Assembly (NCBI GenBank): GCA_016867975.1
Contig: VGIC01000010.1
Coordinates: 1 to 51,876, forward strand
DNA: 51,876 bases
Source of the DNA: Betaproteobacteria bacterium
GTDB taxonomy: Bacteria; Pseudomonadota; Gammaproteobacteria; Burkholderiales; Methylophilaceae
Reading direction: 5' to 3'
A program made the translations under genes and the position numbers. The notes beneath the pieces were generated by a model. It was not told the DNA's origin. It was given only the letters and a program-made list of their open reading frames with translations, and searched no databases. Below are positions 46,540 to 51,876 of the stretch, piece by piece; the stretch's first letter is position 1; every line of letters starts with the position of its first letter.

Positions 46540-47121
46540 TTAAATGATGTCTAGTCCTTCTTGGTGGAGCATATTCACTAATGCGATTAATGGTAATCCA
46601 ATTAAAGCATTGGGATCTTCCCCTGTCATCTTTTCAATTATCGCAATCCCTAATCCTTCTGATTTGGCGCTACCGGCACAGTGGTATGGTTGCTCTTTCA
46701 AAAGATAGTTTTCAATTTGTGCATCCGTTAACTGTCTGAACTTTACCATGTAGGGAATCACTTCAGCCTGCATGTTTTGGGTGTTAGCATTGTACAGGCA
46801 TATTGCACTGTGAAAGATGACCTCGCATCCACGCATTGCGCGTAGTTGGTGTGTGGCATTGGCATGATTGAGTGGTTTTCCTAGCTGCATGTCATCTAAT
46901 GTTGCCACTTGATCACAGCCAATAATCAGCGAATTTGGGTTGGAGTCGGCTACTTTAATGGCTTTTATTTGAGCCAGTCTTAATGCTGTTTGTTGAGGTA
47001 ACTCATTCTCCAATGGAGTTTCATCTACATTAGGCGAAATGCATCTAAATGGAATTTGCAAACGCGAGAGCAGTTCACGTCGATAAATAGAGGATGATGC
47101 TAAGATAAGATCAACATTCAT
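46540..47121 (-). CDS. maf: Maf family nucleotide pyrophosphatase
   Basis: House-cleaning pyrophosphatase that hydrolyses modified or non-canonical nucleoside triphosphates. The start at 47121 follows AAGGA and gives the expected N-terminus ([25 protein letters not shown]). [37 protein letters not shown] and [31 protein letters not shown] are family motifs. 193 aa. By sequence it resembles the YceF-type branch, which usually adjoins yceD. It lies downstream of, and probably in the same transcript as, the pyruvate carboxylase genes. Confidence 0.94.
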   Translation of the reverse strand: MNVDLILASSSIYRRELLSRLQIPFRCISPNVDETPLENELPQQTALRLAQIKAIKVADSNPNSLIIGCDQVATLDDMQLGKPLNHANATHQLRAMRGCEVIFHSAICLYNANTQNMQAEVIPYMVKFRQLTDAQIENYLLKEQPYHCAGSAKSEGLGIAIIEKMTGEDPNALIGLPLIALVNMLHQEGLDII

Positions 47122-47199
47122 CGAATAATCCTTTGTAGCGCTTGATAAAAAAGCCGACAGCACATGCTGTCGGCTTAATCGTGAGATGCATCAGACTAA

Positions 47200-49041
47200 T
47201 TACTCTGGTTGAATCTCAAGCAGAGATTCATCTGGATTGACCGCATCGCCTTTGTTGGCATGGATCGCCACCACGATGCCTGAAGTTGAGGCCTGAATCT
47301 CATTTTCCATCTTCATTGCTTCAATCACCAGCACACCGTCACCAGCATTGACCTTGTCGCCTGTTTTTACTTTAACCGCCACAATGGTACCAGGCATGGA
47401 GGTTGTAACATGGCCTGGGTGTGAAGGACGCGGACGTCCACTTTTTGCTACAGCTTCTTTTTTCTTGCTTCCGCTACTTATGGTGCCACCCGAGACTTGA
47501 ATTTCACTGAGTGTTTCAACGAACACTTCTTCCGCAATACCATCGACAGAAACATAATAAGGACGTTTTTCCTCACCACTATGACCACTGCCTGTCAGGT
47601 GGATATGAAATGTTTCGCCATGTAGCGTGACCTTAAATTCATTTGGCGCATAACGTGGCCCAGCAGAATTAGCGACTGCTTTATCGAGCAAGGCCTCAGG
47701 TACCAATGATTCTGCATTACGTTCTTGAAGATATGTTTGACCAATATCTGGGAACATCGCATAGGTCAACACATCTTCTTCTGATTTTGCAAAGCGTTCA
47801 GCTTCTGCGGTAAGTTTTGCGAGTTCAGGCTCAAGAAGATCTGCAGGGCGACAGGTAATGACTTCACCATCATGCACGGCCATTTGTTTAATGGATGCAT
47901 TGACTGGTGCTGGTGACCTGCCGTAGCGCCCCAAGAGGTAGTTTTTCACTTCATTGGTGATGGACTTGTAACGCGCGCCCGTAATCACATTCAACACGGC
48001 TTGTGTGCCTACGATTTGTGATGTTGGGGTCACTAAAGGAGGGAGGCCCAAATCTTCACGGACTAAAGGAATTTCAGCGAGCACTTCATCCATACGGTTA
48101 AGTGCACCTTGTTCTTTGAGTTGGTTGGATAGGTTGGAAATCATACCGCCTGGCACTTGGTTCACTAGTACACGGGTATCAACCCCAGTAAAATCACTTT
48201 CAAACTGCCAATATTTCTTACGCACCTCACGGAAATAAGCCGTGATTTCCTGTAATGCGGCCAAATCCAGCCCAGTGTCGAATTCAGTGCCTTTCAAAGC
48301 GGCTACTATGCTTTCTGTAGACGAATGGCTGGCCCCTTCACCAAAAGAGGAGTTGCATGTGTCGATCATCGTTGCGCCTGCTTCAATGCTTTTCAGTATG
48401 CACATGGCTGAAAGGCCAGATGTGGCGTGGCTGTGCAAATGTATTGGCGTACTTACGGCAGCACGCAAAGATGTGACCAACTCACTGGTTGTTTGAGGCG
48501 TGAGTAGCCCAGCCATATCTTTAATTGCAATCGTATCGCAGCCCAAGTTCTCAAGTTCTTTTGCTAAAGCGACGAAATAATCAATATGATGAACAGGACT
48601 GGTGGTGTAGCTAATTGTCCCCTCAGCGTGCTTGCCAACCTGCTTGACTGCCTCAATAGAGGTAGTTAGGTTGCGCACATCATTCATGGCGTCAAAGATA
48701 CGGAACACATCAACCCCGTTATCGGCGGACTTTTGTACAAAGGCACGCACAACGTCGTCCGAGTAATGGCGATAACCTAGCAAATTCTGTCCACGCAATA
48801 GCATTTGTATGCGACTGTTCGGTAGTGCTTTGCGCAGCTTGGTCAAACGCTCCCACGGGTCTTCTTTCAGAAAACGTACACATGCATCAAATGTGGCACC
48901 ACCCCAGGCCTCAAGTGACCAGAATCCGATCGAGTCTAGTTTCGCGCAAATCGGGAGCATATCCGATGTACGCATGCGAGTCGCGATTAAAGACTGTTGC
49001 CCATCGCGTAAAACTAATTCAGTGAGAAGTACTTTAGCCAT
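47200..49041 (-). CDS. pycB: Pyruvate carboxylase subunit B (carboxyltransferase plus biotin carrier)
   Basis: Transfers carboxyl from carboxybiotin to pyruvate, giving oxaloacetate. The N-terminal TIM barrel begins LTELVLRDGQQSLIATRMRTSDML, with ESIEAGATMIDTCNSSFGEGASH later; a conserved carboxylase domain follows, then a Lys/Ser linker (GSKKKEAVAKSGRPRPSHPGHV) and a C-terminal biotinyl domain with EAMKMENEI near residue 578. 613 aa. It resembles the oxaloacetate decarboxylase alpha chain, but no membrane beta/gamma subunits are nearby and a biotin carboxylase gene directly precedes it, which favours pyruvate carboxylase. Confidence 0.92.
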   Translation of the reverse strand: MAKVLLTELVLRDGQQSLIATRMRTSDMLPICAKLDSIGFWSLEAWGGATFDACVRFLKEDPWERLTKLRKALPNSRIQMLLRGQNLLGYRHYSDDVVRAFVQKSADNGVDVFRIFDAMNDVRNLTTSIEAVKQVGKHAEGTISYTTSPVHHIDYFVALAKELENLGCDTIAIKDMAGLLTPQTTSELVTSLRAAVSTPIHLHSHATSGLSAMCILKSIEAGATMIDTCNSSFGEGASHSSTESIVAALKGTEFDTGLDLAALQEITAYFREVRKKYWQFESDFTGVDTRVLVNQVPGGMISNLSNQLKEQGALNRMDEVLAEIPLVREDLGLPPLVTPTSQIVGTQAVLNVITGARYKSITNEVKNYLLGRYGRSPAPVNASIKQMAVHDGEVITCRPADLLEPELAKLTAEAERFAKSEEDVLTYAMFPDIGQTYLQERNAESLVPEALLDKAVANSAGPRYAPNEFKVTLHGETFHIHLTGSGHSGEEKRPYYVSVDGIAEEVFVETLSEIQVSGGTISSGSKKKEAVAKSGRPRPSHPGHVTTSMPGTIVAVKVKTGDKVNAGDGVLVIEAMKMENEIQASTSGIVVAIHANKGDAVNPDESLLEIQPE

Positions 49042-49096
49042 TTTTTATCTATCGGTTAATGTTTAAATTGCGTTTAAATGATGTGTTAGATGCCTT

Positions 49097-50515
49097 TTAG
49101 ATACCCTCATGAGCAGCCATAGCAGCAGAGATGGCTGCGGCTATCAGATCAGGAGGAATCTCGTTCTTGTAGTTCACTAACTCAGGATGAGACTCAACAA
49201 AACTGGTGTTGAATGTTGCGTTTCTGAAATCTTCGTGGTTCAAGATTTGTTGGTAATAAGGGATGGTGGTTTTGACCCCATAAATTAACATATCGCTCAG
49301 GGCACGGCGACCGCGTTCAATCACGCCTTCCCAATTGAGAGCCCACACGGTGAGTTTTGCACACATCGAATCATAGTAAGGGGGGATGACATAGCCGCTA
49401 AAGATGGCAGCATCCATGCGAACACCGGGGCCACCAGGGGCATAGTAACGAGTGATTTTCCCAAAGCTTGGTAGAAAGCCATTCTTCGGATCTTCTGCAT
49501 TGATGCGGAATTCCATGGCGTAGCCTCTGAATTGCACATCCTTTTGCTGGTATTGAAGCGGCAAACCATAAGCAATACGAATCTGTTCTTGCACGATATC
49601 GATACCAGTAATGGTTTCTGTCACAGTATGTTCCACCTGCAAGCGCGTGTTCATTTCCATGAAATAGAATGTGTTGTCAGCATCCAACAGGAACTCAACC
49701 GTTCCTGCGTTTTCGTAGCCAACGGCCTTTGCCGCTTTTACGGCCAACCCACCGATGTATTCACGTTGAGCCTGTGTGAGTTGTGGAGAAGGTGCAATCT
49801 CAATCAGTTTTTGATTGCGACGCTGAATTGAGCAGTCACGTTCAAAAAGATGAATTGTGTTGCCATCAGCGTCTGCCAATACTTGCACCTCAATATGACG
49901 AGGGGAAACAACACATCTTTCCAGAAACACCTCAGGCTTACCGAAGGCTTTGCTTGCTTCGCTGATCACTCGGTCATAATTGCTGAGTAGTTCTTTCTCA
50001 TTGTCACAGCGGCGAATACCACGACCACCGCCACCGTTCGTAGCTTTGAGCATGACGGGATAGCCAATTTTGCTTGCCAGAGCGACGGCTTCTTCCACAT
50101 CTTCCAAGTTGCCATCACTGCCTGGTGTGCATGGGATGCCAGCGCCGATCATGGCATTTCTGGCTTGGATTTTATCTCCCATTTGTCGAATGACGTTTGC
50201 ATTGGGACCGATGAACTTCACACCGCGTCGCTCGCAGATTTCAGCCAATTCTGGATTCTCAGATAAAAACCCGTACCCAGGATGCAGGGCGTCGCAGCCA
50301 GAGGCTACCGCTAAATTGACGATGTTATGAGCATTCAGATAGCCTGCAACGGGGTCGTTACCAATATGGTAAGCTTCGTCCGCCTTTTTAACATGTAGTG
50401 CCTGACGGTCAGCGTCGGTATAAATTGCGACAGATTTGATGCCCATTTCTGAGCATGCGCGTACAATGCGCACAGCAATTTCACCGCGATTAGCAACTAG
50501 AATTTTTTTGAACAC
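49097..50515 (-). CDS. pycA: Pyruvate carboxylase subunit A (biotin carboxylase)
   Basis: ATP-dependent carboxylation of the biotin carried by subunit B. Begins MFKKILVANRGEIAVRIVRACSEMGI (GTG start, AGGG upstream); the ATP-grasp glycine loop is KATNGGGGRGIRRC near residue 160; HIEVQVLADADGNTIHLFERDCSIQRRNQKLIEIAPSP and FYFMEMNTRLQVEHTVTE complete the active site. 472 aa. It resembles AccC, but pairing with the carboxyltransferase/biotin gene 55 bases downstream indicates the two-subunit pyruvate carboxylase, an anaplerotic route that suits a methylotroph. Divergent from the DUF177 gene. Confidence 0.92.
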   Translation of the reverse strand: MFKKILVANRGEIAVRIVRACSEMGIKSVAIYTDADRQALHVKKADEAYHIGNDPVAGYLNAHNIVNLAVASGCDALHPGYGFLSENPELAEICERRGVKFIGPNANVIRQMGDKIQARNAMIGAGIPCTPGSDGNLEDVEEAVALASKIGYPVMLKATNGGGGRGIRRCDNEKELLSNYDRVISEASKAFGKPEVFLERCVVSPRHIEVQVLADADGNTIHLFERDCSIQRRNQKLIEIAPSPQLTQAQREYIGGLAVKAAKAVGYENAGTVEFLLDADNTFYFMEMNTRLQVEHTVTETITGIDIVQEQIRIAYGLPLQYQQKDVQFRGYAMEFRINAEDPKNGFLPSFGKITRYYAPGGPGVRMDAAIFSGYVIPPYYDSMCAKLTVWALNWEGVIERGRRALSDMLIYGVKTTIPYYQQILNHEDFRNATFNTSFVESHPELVNYKNEIPPDLIAAAISAAMAAHEGI

Positions 50516-50645
50516 GAAACAGACCCTGAATTTTGATACAAAAACCGTGTAATTGTAGCATGCGTGAATGGATAGCTGAATCCCTATCGGCCAACTTACA
50601 GCTGTTTTGGTTTAAAACTTTTGATGATTTTTATAGAAACTTGAC

Positions 50646-51149
50646 ATGAATACTCAATCCCTACTCATAGATAACGTACTCTTTGCAAAGAGAGGTGAGC
50701 ACTTATCGGGCGAACTATCGGTTGAGCAATGCGCTCGATTGGTAGGATTGCTACCTTTGGCATCCATGGAAAAAGGGATGGGAAGTATTCATTACACACT
50801 TGATGGGAACGAAGATGCAGCAGGATGTCTTTTTTTGCATTTAACTGTTGAGGTCAATCTAATGGTGACTTGTCAGCGCTGTCTTAATCCGATGCCGCTC
50901 AGTCTTGATTTGCAGTTCAATTATTTGGTGAGCGATCAGGATGTTGACAATGAGGATTGGGATGACAATGATGAGTGTGATGTCCAGGAGCCCAGCTCAG
51001 TAATGGACTTGATTGCATTGATCGAAGATGAATTGATTATTGCTTTACCTATCGCCCCAATGCATGAGAGTGCGTGTGGGTCAGGGGTAACCCAGAGTGG
51101 TGAGCGACCGAATCCGTTTGCGGTGTTGAAGGGTGTGATAAAAACCTAG
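50646..51149 (+). CDS. yceD: DUF177 family protein (YceD-like, 23S rRNA accumulation)
   Basis: A 167-aa member of the DUF177/YceD family, implicated in 23S rRNA accumulation. The core CQRCLNPMPLSLDLQFNYLVSD, an acidic stretch (DNEDWDDNDECDVQEP) and LIEDELIIALPIAPMHESACGSG are characteristic; the paired cysteines may bind metal. In most proteobacteria rpmF (ribosomal protein L32) follows at once; here there is none, and the next gene is on the opposite strand. The N-terminus MNTQSLLIDNVLFAKRGEHLSG starts at the only plausible ATG. Confidence 0.9.
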   Translation: MNTQSLLIDNVLFAKRGEHLSGELSVEQCARLVGLLPLASMEKGMGSIHYTLDGNEDAAGCLFLHLTVEVNLMVTCQRCLNPMPLSLDLQFNYLVSDQDVDNEDWDDNDECDVQEPSSVMDLIALIEDELIIALPIAPMHESACGSGVTQSGERPNPFAVLKGVIKT

Positions 51150-51209
51150 TACATCGATTTACAATGTGTTGCATTTAAAGCAGAAGCGATCATACAAATC
51201 AATTTGTTA

Positions 51210-51752
51210 TCATTTACGAACCTTGCGCTGGTTAGCTTTTGGAAGTGTACTTGTTTTCTTTATCTTCAAGATAAACATCGATATCAATCCCAAAATCCCT
51301 GAAACAACACAAATTGTATGCAAAGTTGCAATTGGCAATGTTCCTAACAAAACATTGCTGTCAGAAAAAGGGCTTAATGGCTTAATGTCGTCGTGCATAA
51401 AGCTATCTAGTAAAAGATGTGACCAAGCCCCAATTAAAGCACCGCTCCAAGCAGCAAACTTACTGATGCGGGCCTCAGTGACCAGCCATTTAGTTTTTAT
51501 TTCCTCATTCCATATTTCGATGGCATTTTCGCAAAGCCTTCGCCCGTATATAGCACACAATATTGCTATCAATGTCGCACCAATAATTGTGTGAAAGAAC
51601 CGATGCGCTGGATTCAGAGTGATCAGGAAATAGGCGACAGGCTCAATGTCCATGACAACATTAACCAGTGCAAATACGCTCCAACTAAACCTTCTCTGAG
51701 CGATGGCTTTAATCGGTGTTGCGACTAAAAGGTGAAATGGTGTTATTGGCAT
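51210..51752 (-). CDS. YdjM/DUF457-like membrane-bound metal-dependent hydrolase family protein
   Basis: A 180-aa integral membrane protein. Starts MPITPFHLLVATPIKAI, followed by VNVVMDIEPVAYFLITL; other segments include FFHTIIGATLIAILCAI, LIGAWSHLLLDSFMHDDIKPLSPF and ICVVSGILGLISMFIL. The HLLLDSFMH(D) motif and the early TPFH and DIEP histidine and acidic residues resemble the putative metal site of the YdjM/LexA-regulated hydrolase family. Substrate unknown. Convergent with yceD, in the place where rpmF-plsX would be expected. Confidence 0.75.
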   Translation of the reverse strand: MPITPFHLLVATPIKAIAQRRFSWSVFALVNVVMDIEPVAYFLITLNPAHRFFHTIIGATLIAILCAIYGRRLCENAIEIWNEEIKTKWLVTEARISKFAAWSGALIGAWSHLLLDSFMHDDIKPLSPFSDSNVLLGTLPIATLHTICVVSGILGLISMFILKIKKTSTLPKANQRKVRK

Positions 51753-51782
51753 CTAATTTGACATTACAGTATTCCTGTCAGG

Positions 51783-51875
51783 CTAAACGATTTGAATCCC
51801 TTTTTCATACATGCTAGGCAGGGTTAAACCGTGTGCGAACACATCGTAATCATGTTTATTCAATAAATAGGTGTG
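51783..51875 (-). CDS. C-terminal end of an unidentified protein (5' part outside window)
   Basis: An open frame enters from the window edge and ends with TAG at 51783-51785. The 30 visible residues (HTYLLNKHDYDVFAHGLTL, then PSMYEKGIQIV) read like real protein, with balanced hydrophobicity and a charged tail. It is on the same strand as the membrane protein downstream, 30 bases from its start, so the two may form an operon. I do not recognise the family. Confidence 0.5.
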   Translation of the reverse strand, partial: HTYLLNKHDYDVFAHGLTLPSMYEKGIQIV

Positions 51876-51876
51876 G

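Noticed and set aside
47200-49041. Annotation as oxaloacetate decarboxylase alpha subunit
   Set aside because: A biotin carboxylase gene is adjacent and no membrane beta or gamma subunit genes are present, which fits pyruvate carboxylase better.

Overview
This window is chromosomal core DNA from a betaproteobacterium. Gene content, gene order (dnaB-alr-radA; tig-clpP-clpX-lon-hupB-tRNA-Val-tRNA-Asp; rpsB-tsf-pyrH-frr-uppS-cdsA-dxr-rseP-bamA-skp-lpxD-fabZ-lpxA-lpxB-rnhB) and moderate GC content fit Nitrosomonadales, and I favour a methylotroph of the Methylophilaceae (Methylotenera/Methylophilus-like). The family is my inference; the class is well supported. I see no prophage, CRISPR array, rRNA operon or complete insertion sequence.

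Layout. 1-6079: end of dnaB, then alr-radA on the plus strand; then, on the minus strand, the 4.5S SRP RNA upstream of dnaX-ybaB-recR; then a small FlhB C-terminal-like protein. 6093-12020: a minus-strand tripartite heavy-metal-type RND efflux operon (outer membrane factor, adaptor, pump) led by a small unknown gene. 12192-19189: tRNA-Leu, the chaperone/protease cluster tig-clpP-clpX-lon with a near-consensus sigma-32 promoter at lon, then hupB-tRNA-Val and tRNA-Asp. 19324-26835: acs and glnE diverge around a 210-bp MITE-like element; then mtnP (with a candidate coupled small ORF in front), def, tRNA-Ser and two tandem small cupins. 26860-30296: glnD and map on the minus strand. 30297-30820: an unusual spacer with promoter, perfect 22-bp inverted repeat and terminator before rpsB. 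30821-45488: the translation / isoprenoid / envelope-biogenesis superoperon. 45485-51875: an RsmI-like methyltransferase, a structured intergenic region with a half copy of the MITE, maf, a two-subunit pyruvate carboxylase, a DUF177 (yceD) gene not followed by rpmF, a YdjM-like membrane protein and the 3' end of an unknown gene.

Functionally, the window joins replication and repair (DnaB, DnaX, RecR, RadA, YbaB), translation and protein maturation (S2, EF-Ts, RRF, Def, Map, trigger factor), proteostasis (ClpXP, Lon), nitrogen signalling (GlnD and GlnE, encoded about 2.5 kb apart), lipid A, phospholipid and undecaprenyl synthesis with outer-membrane assembly (BamA, Skp, RseP), and C2/C3 entry reactions (Acs, pyruvate carboxylase).

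No large undescribed multi-gene system is apparent. The most unusual signals are intergenic or recoding-type: the orphan map-rpsB transcription unit, the MITE family, a dispersed palindromic repeat with compensatory changes, a U-UUU-UUU slippery site followed at once by an out-of-frame UGA in dnaX, and the multi-hairpin region at 46.25-46.38 kb.
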